A program made the translations under genes and the position numbers. Positions 17,199-25,759 of a stretch of DNA of 64,000 bases are shown piece by piece. This DNA comes from PHAA01 sp963665865. Its GTDB lineage: Bacteria > Bacillota > Syntrophomonadia > Syntrophomonadales > Syntrophomonadaceae. The stretch spans positions 3,348,001-3,412,000 of the forward strand of contig CAXXWF010000001.1 of NCBI GenBank assembly GCA_963665865.2, in the 5' to 3' direction. Every line of letters begins with the position of its first letter. Position 1 is the stretch's first letter. The notes below the pieces were generated by a model. It saw only the letters and a program-made list of their open reading frames with translations. It made no database searches and was not told the DNA's origin.

Positions 17199-18257
17199 CT
17201 AATACAACAGCTTAAGTATTCTAATTTTATCTGAGGCTTTAACAATGCATACGGATAAGGCTATAGTTGCCACCATAACACATGTAAAAAGCAACGGATG
17301 ATATAGAACATAATTATCTATTTGTTTAAAGATGTTCGCAAAAAGAATAATAAATAAGTAATGTGACGTATACATTAAAATACTTGCTTTTCTTAAAAAC
17401 GCAGTTACTGCAATTGCCTTTATTGACTGACTTTTGAGACAAATGCCAAATAAGCTGATGGTTGCCGGGATTACAGAAAACCACAATATAGTCGCTTGGG
17501 AGTGAATAAAAAATATTGCTATAATACTCTCAGCTCCCAAAGAGAACATTGATACAAAAAAGCCAATAACCCACTTTCTCATTGCAATTTTTCTAATTAT
17601 ACTTTTATTTATTGATAGCCAAGCTCCCAGTGCGACGTATGGGAAAGCGTAAAAAAGGCCATTTCGTGTTCCTATATAATTTATTACACTCTGTATAATA
17701 TCAATATTTCCTTTTAAGATGATCTTTGTAACCGGAAGATATGTGGAAAACATTATACCTATACAAAATATGATTAACGAAATAAGCAATATTCTCTTAA
17801 TTTCCAAAAATCTCAATAATAAGCCAACTAGAACAATGCCAATAATTAACGATGGTAAAAACCATAAATGAGCGTAAGTTCCATTTATGAAAATATCTTT
17901 AATATAAGATACTACTATGTTGTTTAAACTTACTTCACTTTTAATCCAACTGAAAATTTTAAAGGGCAAATATATCAACGACCATATAAAATAAGTTGTA
18001 ACAATACGATTGATATATGGCTTAACACTAAACTTGTGGTCACTACTCCATTTTGTAAACAGAAAATAACTTGACGATATAAAGAAAAACGGAACTGCAA
18101 GGCGTGTAACTAGTCCAAACCCCTTATCAAATAAGAAATTAAATGCAAAAGGCTCAGTATGTATTCCTATAACCAAAATTGCACAAATAAATTTAGCTAT
18201 ATCTACCATTGGATATACTTTGTTTATTGTATTTACTGTTGCTTTCGTCACTTCCAC
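17199..18257 (-). CDS. Membrane acyltransferase, family 3
   Basis: A polytopic 352-residue protein of the acyltransferase-3 (OatA/OafA) superfamily. It opens YPMVDIAKFICAILVIGIHT (residues 15-34), where the His in the first membrane helix is the family's catalytic candidate. About ten hydrophobic segments follow, with AVPFFFISSSYFLF at about 76. It probably O-acetylates (or otherwise acylates) an exported or lipid-linked glycan at the membrane. Its GTG start overlaps the last codons of the aminotransferase gene by 10 bases. The substrate is unknown. Confidence 0.82.
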   Translation of the reverse strand: MEVTKATVNTINKVYPMVDIAKFICAILVIGIHTEPFAFNFLFDKGFGLVTRLAVPFFFISSSYFLFTKWSSDHKFSVKPYINRIVTTYFIWSLIYLPFKIFSWIKSEVSLNNIVVSYIKDIFINGTYAHLWFLPSLIIGIVLVGLLLRFLEIKRILLISLIIFCIGIMFSTYLPVTKIILKGNIDIIQSVINYIGTRNGLFYAFPYVALGAWLSINKSIIRKIAMRKWVIGFFVSMFSLGAESIIAIFFIHSQATILWFSVIPATISLFGICLKSQSIKAIAVTAFLRKASILMYTSHYLFIILFANIFKQIDNYVLYHPLLFTCVMVATIALSVCIVKASDKIRILKLLY

Positions 18258-19360
18258 AATCCCTTAACCGTTTTCACTGTCCTACCCAAATCTTTATCTG
18301 TCATCTTCGTATCACTTGGCAGACAAACACCGTTTTCAAATATTTTCTTCGACACACCTTTACCAATGAAATCGTACTTCTCAAAGAACGGCTGCATATG
18401 CATCGGCTTCCAGATTGGCCTTGACTCGATGTTCTTCTTTTCTAGCGTCTCCATGATATCCAACGGCCTGACCTTACCATGCAATATCATACAACTTAGC
18501 CAATAATTCGGCTCGTTCCAATCATTGATAGGCATCATCTCGACACCCTCAAATGATTCTAACTCACGTTTGTAAAACTCAAATATTCCCCTTTTCTTCT
18601 GAATTCTCTGATCTAATACCCTAAGCTGGCCTCTGCCTATTCCGGCCACGATATTACTCATTCTGTAATTGAAGCCCAGCTCACTATGCTGGTAGTGCCT
18701 AGCAGGGTCTCTGGCTTGTGTAGCCCAAAATCTAACTTTTGCTATTCTCTCTTCGTTATTACTTACCAGCATTCCGCCACCGGAGGTGGTTATGATTTTG
18801 TTTCCATTGAAGCTGAAAATACCGTAATCTCCAAAGGTTCCTGTATGCTTCCCTTTAAATAAAGTACCTAAGCTTTCGGCAGCATCCTCAATTAACGGTA
18901 CATTATGTTTCTTACATATTTCAATGATTTTATCTAGATCTGCTGATAAGCCATAAAGATGAACGACCAAAACCGCCTTCACATTAGGATACTTTTCAAA
19001 AGCTTGTTCCAAAGCCGCGGGACTCATATTCCAGGTTTCATAATCACTATCAATAAACACTGGTATTGCATTCTGATAAACAATTGGATTGGCTGTTGCA
19101 GAGAAAGTAAGGGATGAGCAAAATACGATATCCCCAACCCCTACTCCTGCAGCTTTCAATGCAAGATGAATAGCAGCCGTCCCTGACGACAGCGCTGCCG
19201 CTTGCCCAATGCCCACATATCTTGCCAGCTCATTTTCAAATTCATTGACGTTCTTCCCCAGAGGAGCAATCCAGTTGGTGTCAAACGCTTCCTGAATATA
19301 TTGCATTTCATAGCCTTCATCACTCATATGTGGTGACGAAAGGTAGATTTTTTTGTTCAC
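18248..19360 (-). CDS. pglE: PglE-like PLP-dependent NDP-sugar aminotransferase
   Basis: A 370-residue DegT/DnrJ/EryC1 aminotransferase. The PLP lysine is K188 in FSFNGNKIITTSGGG, with ALSSGTAAIHLAL and PLIEDAAESLG as further landmarks. The N-terminal YLSSPHMSDEGYEMQYIQEAF and TNWIAPLGKNV match the PglE group, which aminates UDP-4-keto-6-deoxy-GlcNAc in the bacillosamine pathway. The cognate dehydratase would be the PglF-like protein at 23459-25369. It starts with GTG behind AGAGGTTC. It is separate from LegC, so the locus carries two amino-sugar routes. This gene is the last of the AT-rich accessory block next to the more balanced core genes. Confidence 0.82.
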   Translation of the reverse strand: MNKKIYLSSPHMSDEGYEMQYIQEAFDTNWIAPLGKNVNEFENELARYVGIGQAAALSSGTAAIHLALKAAGVGVGDIVFCSSLTFSATANPIVYQNAIPVFIDSDYETWNMSPAALEQAFEKYPNVKAVLVVHLYGLSADLDKIIEICKKHNVPLIEDAAESLGTLFKGKHTGTFGDYGIFSFNGNKIITTSGGGMLVSNNEERIAKVRFWATQARDPARHYQHSELGFNYRMSNIVAGIGRGQLRVLDQRIQKKRGIFEFYKRELESFEGVEMMPINDWNEPNYWLSCMILHGKVRPLDIMETLEKKNIESRPIWKPMHMQPFFEKYDFIGKGVSKKIFENGVCLPSDTKMTDKDLGRTVKTVKGLWK

Positions 19361-19521
19361 GATTTGAACCTCTTTTCCACTTCGACAAAATTCGCCTTAA
19401 TACTACTTAATCTATCTTTATTCGAGTTTTGGTCTTCTAAAGTTAATAGCGGAGCTTTAATTCTCCGCTATCTTTTTGCCATTGTGCATGCTTGGACCAC
19501 GGGGACACACCCTACTTTTCC

Positions 19522-20259
19522 TTATTTAAAACTAAACATCTTCTTGTCTGGTTCACTATCATGCGAATAGTAGTAATAGTACTGGTAATAATCATTAGCA
19601 TCCATTTTCACCTGGTTTAATACTACTCCTATCAAGCGGGCATTAGCCTTGGCAAATTGCTCCTTGGCCTCTCGGGCCAGGTCAATACGGGTGGTGGCGG
19701 AACGCACCACCAGTATTACTCCATCTACCTGGGTAGACAGAATGCTGGCATCGGTTACAGCTAGAACTGGAGGGGCATCTATAAATACATAGTCGTATTT
19801 TTCCAGCAGGGTCTTCCACAGGGAGCGGGTTCTCTCCGAACTCAGGATTTCAGCCGGGTTAGGCGGTATAGGACCACTGGTTAGAACGGTCAGGTTCTCC
19901 ACCAATCCTTTATGGGCTACTCCTTCTACATCCAGCTTTTGCATGATACAGTTAGTAACTCCCCGAATATTATCTACCTTGAATATTTTGTGCTGCACTG
20001 GTTTGCGCAGATCACAGTCAACTAGTATTACTTTATTACCAGCCTGAGCCATTACCACGGCTAGATTAGAAATAATAGTAGACTTACCATCCAGGGGATT
20101 GGAGCTGCTTACCAGGATGCTGCGGCAGGGTTCATCCATGCTGGCAAATCCCAGGTTGGTACGCAGGGTTCTATAGGCTTCAGCCATCGCTGATTTGGGA
20201 CTGGTATTGGTTATTAGTTCATAATCGCTTGCGGTTCTCTTTTTACTCTTACCGATCAT
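19522..20259 (-). CDS. Bacterial tyrosine kinase CpsD/CapB/YwqD family
   Basis: A 245-residue BY-kinase that autophosphorylates and regulates chain length and export of surface polysaccharide. Walker A is PLDGKST (about residues 55-61), Walker A' is VILVDCDLRKP and Walker B is YVFIDAPP. The C-terminal tail has a tyrosine cluster (YYQYYYYYSHD), the usual autophosphorylation site. The start codon overlaps the upstream Wzz-like gene in an ATGA arrangement, the common CapA/CapB two-protein form. The PHP-type phosphatase at 21772-22551 would reverse the phosphorylation. The 160-base gap to pglE contains only a short 'ggaccacggggacac' repeat-like fragment. Confidence 0.92.
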   Translation of the reverse strand: MIGKSKKRTASDYELITNTSPKSAMAEAYRTLRTNLGFASMDEPCRSILVSSSNPLDGKSTIISNLAVVMAQAGNKVILVDCDLRKPVQHKIFKVDNIRGVTNCIMQKLDVEGVAHKGLVENLTVLTSGPIPPNPAEILSSERTRSLWKTLLEKYDYVFIDAPPVLAVTDASILSTQVDGVILVVRSATTRIDLAREAKEQFAKANARLIGVVLNQVKMDANDYYQYYYYYSHDSEPDKKMFSFK

Positions 20260-21614
20260 AGTTTACCTCCATATGAACTTTCCCGCGAGTTGTTATCTGT
20301 TTTGGCAGGGATAAGACCCAGCACGGGCAAGTCCAACTCTCTCGTTATATCATCAGGTGTCTTCAGGGTATTATCTAAGTATTCTAAAATAAAAGCCAGT
20401 AAGGTAAATAGCACTAATCCTAGTAGCAAGGCAATCGCTATATTTAACTGCTTATTTGGTTTGATCGGGCTGGTAGGTATATTGGCCTGGGAAATAACTA
20501 CTACGCTGGTGTCTCCCAGGTCAATGGATTTTGCTATCTGGGTTTCGGTACCTTTTTTAGATAGGGTATCCGAGGTCTGCTTAAGGCGGTCCACATCCCG
20601 CTGCAGCTGATCCTGTTGGGCTCTTTTATTGGCCAATTCGGCTTGTAAAGTATCCAGGTCCATAGCCATAGAATGCACCAAAACCTGTAAACCCTGGCTT
20701 TCGCCCTGTTTTTCTGCCAAGCTGGCCTTCTTCTCGGCTAGCTGCTGGGCCATGGAAACATAAAGGGGGTTTATTTCCTGAAAACTGCTAACCGTACCGT
20801 TGGCATCATTATACTTCTGAACTGGCACGGTTTTAGGAACATTAGCTAATTCCTGCTCCAGACTGCTGACTCCATAATTCAACTGCTGTATTTCTACCTG
20901 AGCCGTCTTTAACTGCGAATCGAAGTTAACACTATCGGTGGATTTTTTTGTAAACTCGGCTTCCAGAACCGCGACTCCCCGCGGTTGACTTTGAAACTGT
21001 TTGAGCGCATCGATGGCCTTTTGCAGGTCTAAATCGGTGATTTTTCCCTGGGTTTCTAAAAAGTCTACGGAGCGGCTCATCTGTTCCTGGTTCTTCTCAG
21101 TCATTAATTTCAGGTATTCATCTGATAGGGTATTGGCGATTTTGCTGGACAATTCCCGGTCACCATTGGTTACTTTTACTTCTATGAGATTAGAATCCTT
21201 CACTATGGCTGCACTGATCGCTCCTGACAAACCAGCGGGGGTATACCCGGTTAAATCTAACTGGGTAATTATTCGTTTCATCAGGGCTTCACTCTTTAAC
21301 TGCCCTAAATATGTATTCATGGTTAAAACCGGCAAACGGGATACGCTGTTTACCACGGTGTCCAGACCATCTTGACCATTTTGCTGAGTAGGCGTGGTCT
21401 GCAGCTTATCGGTGGCCTGGGTGACCATGAGCAGAGTCTGAGCTTGATAAACCGGCTGCATGACAAAATAGCTAATCAGGGCTGCGCTTAGTCCGCTGAG
21501 CAGGGTCATTATTAAAATTAATTTACGCCATTTTTTTAAGACTTTTAGAATCTGTCGCAAATCTATTTCAATTTCTTCTTCTGCTGCAGATGGGCTGCGA
21601 TTGGAATCATTCAA
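20256..21614 (-). CDS. Polysaccharide co-polymerase / chain-length determinant (Wzz/CapA family)
   Basis: A protein of about 452 residues with an N-terminal membrane helix (LILIMTLLSGLSAALISYFV) and a long coiled-coil extracytoplasmic region containing QPVYQAQTLLMV. The second helix near the C-terminus (NIAIALLLGLVLFTLLAFI) is preceded by the proline-rich ANIPTSPIKPNK motif of PCP-2a proteins. It sets polymer length and activates the adjacent BY-kinase. TTG at 21614, 8 bases after AAAGGAG, is chosen; the longer frame from 21650 would run through that ribosome binding site. The fragment 21615-21771 to the next gene is an AT-rich gap with no clear motif. Confidence 0.9.
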   Translation of the reverse strand: MNDSNRSPSAAEEEIEIDLRQILKVLKKWRKLILIMTLLSGLSAALISYFVMQPVYQAQTLLMVTQATDKLQTTPTQQNGQDGLDTVVNSVSRLPVLTMNTYLGQLKSEALMKRIITQLDLTGYTPAGLSGAISAAIVKDSNLIEVKVTNGDRELSSKIANTLSDEYLKLMTEKNQEQMSRSVDFLETQGKITDLDLQKAIDALKQFQSQPRGVAVLEAEFTKKSTDSVNFDSQLKTAQVEIQQLNYGVSSLEQELANVPKTVPVQKYNDANGTVSSFQEINPLYVSMAQQLAEKKASLAEKQGESQGLQVLVHSMAMDLDTLQAELANKRAQQDQLQRDVDRLKQTSDTLSKKGTETQIAKSIDLGDTSVVVISQANIPTSPIKPNKQLNIAIALLLGLVLFTLLAFILEYLDNTLKTPDDITRELDLPVLGLIPAKTDNNSRESSYGGKL

Positions 21615-21771
21615 GGTTGTGTCTCCTTTCGAATCTATATCTAAGTACATTTCTGCAAAAATTCTCCAAATCCTGCATAATAACTATAGATATTATTACA
21701 TATATGTGCAAAAAATGGGCGCAAAATAATAATTTTGCAGTATATAATATTCTAACATATAGATATTCTGC

Positions 21772-22551
21772 TTAGCGGGATTTTTTCAGGAATCTGGTCC
21801 AGGATTTTTTGATTGCTGTTGGTATGATAGTTTCAACGGGCAGACCTGCTATTATCAAGCGGGGGGTTTCGGCAGTGAGGGTTCGGGCATAGTCGGTTCC
21901 CCATCTATTTTCTAACTCCAGGAAAGCACCGGATAGGACCGGGGAGCGTCCATGGGAAGAGTGGGCATCGGAGGCAATCAGGTGAGCAGAACCTTCCTGC
22001 AAGATTTTAAGTGCAGTTTTCTTAACTGATTTTCCAAACTGCCCAGTAATACTCGCGGAGGTTATCTGGGCCAGGATGCCTCTAGAAATGAGATCTTGTA
22101 ATAACTCCGGGTCTTGTTCAAAGCCGCCATTTCTTTCCGGGTGAGCTATGATGGGGGTAATCCCCTGCAGCTGCAGGTCATATAGGATCCGTCCGGTGTA
22201 ATCCGGCACCATGGTGGCGGGGAGTTCCACCAGTAGATATTGACCAGTATCATTAATGGTCAGTAATTCTCCGGCGGCCAGGCGCTGGGGAAGATCGGGT
22301 TCCAAACGGTATTCTGCTCCGGGCAGGATTTGCAGGGGGATTCCAACGCTATCCAGCAAATCATTTAATTCCTTTACTTTTTGCAGGATATCTTCTTTGC
22401 GGTTATCAATCTCTCCGCTAATCACATGCGGTGTGGCTGCCAGCATAGTTATGCCATCATCAGCTGCAATTTGTGCCATCGCTAGCGATTGTTCAATATC
22501 CTTGGCACCGTCATCCAGACCAGGTAAGATATGAGTATGTAGATCAATCAC
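21772..22551 (-). CDS. PHP-type protein-tyrosine phosphatase (CpsB/CapC/YwqE family)
   Basis: A 259-residue metal-dependent phosphatase of the PHP fold. The N-terminus IDLHTHILPGLDDGAKD (residues 2-18) gives the HxH and Asp ligands, with further His/Asp residues in AATPHVI, IIAHPERNGG and LIASDAHSSHGR. It dephosphorylates the tyrosine-rich tail of the BY-kinase encoded two genes downstream, closing the phosphorylation cycle that controls polymer assembly. It is the first gene of the EPS-regulation run. The DNA upstream (22552-22857) carries a palindromic repeat element. Confidence 0.92.
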   Translation of the reverse strand: MIDLHTHILPGLDDGAKDIEQSLAMAQIAADDGITMLAATPHVISGEIDNRKEDILQKVKELNDLLDSVGIPLQILPGAEYRLEPDLPQRLAAGELLTINDTGQYLLVELPATMVPDYTGRILYDLQLQGITPIIAHPERNGGFEQDPELLQDLISRGILAQITSASITGQFGKSVKKTALKILQEGSAHLIASDAHSSHGRSPVLSGAFLELENRWGTDYARTLTAETPRLIIAGLPVETIIPTAIKKSWTRFLKKSR

Positions 22552-22857
22552 TGCGTTTCTCCTCCAATAAGTTGTGAATATATTGTTACAATTTTAATAC
22601 GAAAATAACGTTTGTGTCATCCTGAGTGTAACGAAGGATCTCCTTGGGATAATGCCATATTCAGCGATAAGATCCTTTACTTCGTTCAGGATGACATTAC
22701 TGTTAGATTTTCATAGGTGGTTATGGCCTCCGGCCATGGGAAGTTAGTATATCACTTATACCTGGGACAAGGGGATACACCATACCATGCCATTGAATAA
22801 GCAGGAACTGGGGTATGGGTGTCGAATCATTATTTTATCGAGGGGAGAGGATGCTTC
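22552..22857. repeat. Intergenic stretch with palindromic 'TGTCATCCTGAG' element and tail module
   Basis: No gene. Positions 22615-22696 form an element with inverted ends: TGTCATCCTGAGTGTAACG and GGATCT on the left are mirrored by AGATCC...CTTCGTTCAGGATGACA on the right. A tail at 22711-22750 (ataggtgg...ggccatggg...gttagtat) recurs in similar form at 44092-44125. The left flank 'aataacgtttg' is also shared with the half copy at 25711-25740. It may be a non-autonomous mobile repeat or a transcript-ending hairpin between divergent genes. Confidence 0.7.
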
Positions 22858-23382
22858 GTGGCACGTATGCAAAAAAAATATAAGGCCTTTATTGCCGTTG
22901 GTATACTATTAAATGTAATTTTGTGTTTGGGGATTTGGGCTAATTATAAGCTGGACCGTATAGTAGCGGGCCTAAATAAGCCCGGGGTTCTCTTTAGTGA
23001 CAACTATGTACAGCCGGGTGAATCTGCTTCATCAGCCCAATCAGGTGGTACGGCATCTCCTAATACATCAGGGACTAACGCTTCTTCCCCTAGTGGACAG
23101 ACAGTTCAACCCAGCACTCAGGATATTGCCCTAGGAGTTGAGCAGAGGCTAGGCAGACCGGTAGAAAAGAAGGATTTGCTTGAGGCGGGCATGATTATTA
23201 TGCGCAAGCTAAACTGGGATGAAATTACCTTCTTATATAATACGGGCAGTAAATCTAAACCAAGCCCGGCGGAAATTCAGCAGGCTCGAGCGATTCTTAA
23301 GAATAAGCTCAGCTCGGATGATTTAGCAACGCTAAAGGCCCTGGGGGACAAATACGGACACGGCCTGAATTTCCTGAATTAG
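22858..23382 (+). CDS. Membrane-anchored hypothetical protein with Ser/Thr/Pro-rich linker
   Basis: Unrecognised, about 174 residues. GTG at 22858 lies 7 bases after GGGGAGAGG and begins MARMQKKYK. One N-terminal hydrophobic helix follows (AFIAVGILLNVILCLGIWA), making it a probable type II membrane protein. Residues about 50-85 are a low-complexity Ser/Gly/Thr/Pro linker. A C-terminal compact helical region contains EQRLGRPVEKKDLLEAGMII and KNKLSSDDLATLKALGDKYG. It is the only plus-strand gene inside the 19-28 kb polysaccharide core. The outward-facing helical domain could sense or bind wall polymer, but no function is supported. Confidence 0.7.
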   Translation: MARMQKKYKAFIAVGILLNVILCLGIWANYKLDRIVAGLNKPGVLFSDNYVQPGESASSAQSGGTASPNTSGTNASSPSGQTVQPSTQDIALGVEQRLGRPVEKKDLLEAGMIIMRKLNWDEITFLYNTGSKSKPSPAEIQQARAILKNKLSSDDLATLKALGDKYGHGLNFLN

Positions 23383-23389
23383 GACGGAA

Positions 23390-23429
23390 ATAGACGCGGA
23401 CGGCGCGGACTTATATCACTTACGCAGAG
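23390..23429 (+). repeat. 'ATAGACGCGGAC' dispersed repeat fragment
   Basis: The segment atagacgcggacggcgcgga followed by cttatatcacttacgcagag is nearly repeated at 58522-58560, and in inverted form at 49437-49483 and 58731-58776. It lies between the convergent hypothetical gene and the PglF-like gene. Confidence 0.6.
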
Positions 23430-23458
23430 TAAAAAACCATTATGTAAAGGGACACCGC

Positions 23459-25369
23459 TTAGCTGCTGATCTTTCTTTTCTTTATCGCTTCCTGCATATA
23501 TACTACTGCAGCTGGGGGAGCCTTTAAATCGGATACATGCGGGTATTCGGGCTTCTGGTATTCGGGTATTACACTGGAGATCAGGTTTAGTATGGCGTTC
23601 TTCTCCGGGGCCGCATCCATAAACCAGCCATAAATGTTTTTATTAATTCCCGCATAGCTGTCATCCAGTTCCTTTTTGGAGATAAATATCCTCTGGTGGC
23701 GAGTGGCGGCCATCTCTTCACGCCCGGAGAAGAGTTCTTCGTAGAGCTTCTCTCCCGGCCTTATTCCGGTATAGGTGATTTCTATATCGCGTCCCGGTTC
23801 GTAGCCGTAAAGCCTTATTAAATCCTTGGCCAAATCTGCTATTTTGACTGCTGCTCCCATATCCAGTACAAATACTTCACCGCCGGCAGCGATGGCTCCG
23901 GCCTGTATGACCAGTTCCACTGCCTCAGGAATGGTCATGAAGAAGCGCTTCATGTCAGGGTGAGTTACGGTCACCGGGCCGCCTCGTTCTATCTGTTTCT
24001 TAAAGGTAGGTATAACGCTGCCCCGGCTGCCCAGGACATTGCCAAAGCGAACGGCGGCAAAACGGGTGGAGCTGTTGCGATTAATGTCTTTTATAATCAG
24101 TTCAGCGATGCGCTTGGTGGCTCCCATAACACTGCTGGGGTTGACCGCTTTGTCGGACGATATGAGAATGAAGGTCTCTGCTCCGTACTTATCTGACAGT
24201 TCAGCGACATTCTTGGTCCCCAGCACGTTATTGTAAATAGCTTCTTCCGGATGACGCTCCATTATAGGCACATGCTTGTAGGCGGCAGCATGAAAGACTA
24301 CCTGCGGCCGGTATCTGACAAAAGCGGCTTCCAGGTTGTCCCGGTGTTTCACATCCAGAAGTTCCATGGCTATTCTGGACTCAACATCTGCATCCTGCAA
24401 CTCCATTTCTATATCAAAAAGGTTATTCTCACAGAAATCCATGATTACCAACAAACGGGGCTTGAAGCGGACTATCTGGCGGCAGAGCTCAGAACCTATG
24501 GATCCTCCTGCTCCGGTAATTAAGACGGTTTTATTGTTGATATAGCCGGATACCTGCATTAGATCAATGGCAACCGGGTCCCTGCCTAATAAATCCTCCA
24601 TCTGTACATTCCGTATGTGGGAGATCATGTTAGCTCCATTGGCACTGTGATAGATATTGGGAAGGATTTTAAGACTTACCGAAGTCTGTTTGCAGATGTC
24701 AATAATTTCGCGGACAACTTGTCCCCCTACCGAGGGCATGGCAATGATAATCTCATCCAAATCTAACTGCTCCACCAGGTAAGGGATCTCTGACCTGCTC
24801 CCCTTGACTGGAAGGCCTAACATCATTTTGTTTATTTTATTGGGGTCGTCATCTACAAAGGCCACCGCTTGCAAGCCCAGGTCGGGATTGCTCTGAATTT
24901 CTCTAACCAGCATGGCTCCTGCATCCCCGGCCCCTACAATTAAAACCCGCTGACCGGAACGGCTTACATTCAGATGGTAATCCCTAAAAAGACGCCACGA
25001 CAGACGAGAGGTTCCAATCAATAAATTAATGCCTACCCAGCTTAGTATGTAAACCGACCTTGGCAGTGTCGGGAGGCCGAAAACCTCTATACCGGCTATG
25101 ATGATAATTACACTGCCAGTGGTTGCACCCAATATGGAAAGCAGCTCGCCTATGCTGGCGTACTGCCAGATCCGGTTATAGAGCCTAAAAATTAGCATAA
25201 ATATTAGATTTACCACGGTAACAAGGGGGCTAAGGACGAAGAAGGCGTGTAAATATTGAGTCGGAATACTGCTGTCAAATCTGAGCAACAAGGCGCAATA
25301 GATAGCCGCGTTTATAAGGAAAGCATCAATTATGATCATTATGATAGTTCGAAACGAAAAAGATCGCAT
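23459..25369 (-). CDS. pglF: Membrane NDP-N-acetylglucosamine 4,6-dehydratase (PglF/CapD/FlaA1 family)
   Basis: A 636-residue protein. Four to five hydrophobic N-terminal segments (residues 1-130) are followed by a CoA-binding-like Rossmann domain (VLIVGAGDAGAMLVREI), then the catalytic SDR domain with ITGAGGSIGSELCRQI, DVKHRDNL and VNPSSVMGATKRIAE. Such proteins convert UDP-GlcNAc to its 4-keto-6-deoxy form, the first step to bacillosamine and FucNAc-type sugars. ATG at 25369 has AAAGGAG 9 bases upstream; the longer TTG frame would overlap that site. Its product is the expected substrate of the PglE-like aminotransferase. A strong hairpin lies about 40 bases upstream. Confidence 0.9.
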   Translation of the reverse strand: MRSFSFRTIIMIIIDAFLINAAIYCALLLRFDSSIPTQYLHAFFVLSPLVTVVNLIFMLIFRLYNRIWQYASIGELLSILGATTGSVIIIIAGIEVFGLPTLPRSVYILSWVGINLLIGTSRLSWRLFRDYHLNVSRSGQRVLIVGAGDAGAMLVREIQSNPDLGLQAVAFVDDDPNKINKMMLGLPVKGSRSEIPYLVEQLDLDEIIIAMPSVGGQVVREIIDICKQTSVSLKILPNIYHSANGANMISHIRNVQMEDLLGRDPVAIDLMQVSGYINNKTVLITGAGGSIGSELCRQIVRFKPRLLVIMDFCENNLFDIEMELQDADVESRIAMELLDVKHRDNLEAAFVRYRPQVVFHAAAYKHVPIMERHPEEAIYNNVLGTKNVAELSDKYGAETFILISSDKAVNPSSVMGATKRIAELIIKDINRNSSTRFAAVRFGNVLGSRGSVIPTFKKQIERGGPVTVTHPDMKRFFMTIPEAVELVIQAGAIAAGGEVFVLDMGAAVKIADLAKDLIRLYGYEPGRDIEITYTGIRPGEKLYEELFSGREEMAATRHQRIFISKKELDDSYAGINKNIYGWFMDAAPEKNAILNLISSVIPEYQKPEYPHVSDLKAPPAAVVYMQEAIKKRKISS

Positions 25370-25759
25370 ATAACTTTTCTCCTTTATCAATTTAGAATTA
25401 CTTGGGGGTACAATAACTCGGGGTCAGACCCCGAGTTATTATTTACAATATAATCTATAATATAGTAATATTCTCCATTAGGATAATACATTAAAGTGGC
25501 CTTCGTCAAGACATAGAATTTTAGTTGTAGAATTTTAGTTGAATTTTAGTTTGATAGTGAATCCTCATAGATAAGGTTTTTCACTTGCAAACAAAAAACA
25601 CCTTCTGCTGCCACAACAACGGAAAGTGATTAATAATAATCTGATAAGTTATTAAGTTATTGGTAACTGGCACCAGTATGGCAAACAAAGTGTTTTGCTT
25701 GTTAACCCGAAGGAGATCCTTCGTTACACCCAGGATGACACGAACGTTATTTTTTTAAG
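25370..25759. other. Gene-free stretch with hairpin and repeat half-element
   Basis: No credible gene in 390 bases. It holds the hairpin at 25412-25440 and a half copy of the 'TGTCATCCTGAG' element at 25711-25740 (inverted: ggatgaca end). An AT-rich middle section has the near-duplicated words 'gaattttagttg' (about 25527-25552). The promoter for the PglF-like gene should lie here on the minus strand, but I cannot place it securely. Confidence 0.6.
25412..25440. repeat. Perfect 12-bp inverted repeat (GGGGTCAGACCCC type)
   Basis: The left arm aataactcgggg (25412-25423), a 5-base loop and the right arm ccccgagttatt (25429-25440) pair perfectly. It lies in the leader of the PglF-like gene about 43 bases before its start codon. 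On the minus strand it ends without a long U run, so it is not a canonical terminator of that gene. It could be a repeat insertion or a leader structure. Confidence 0.7.
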
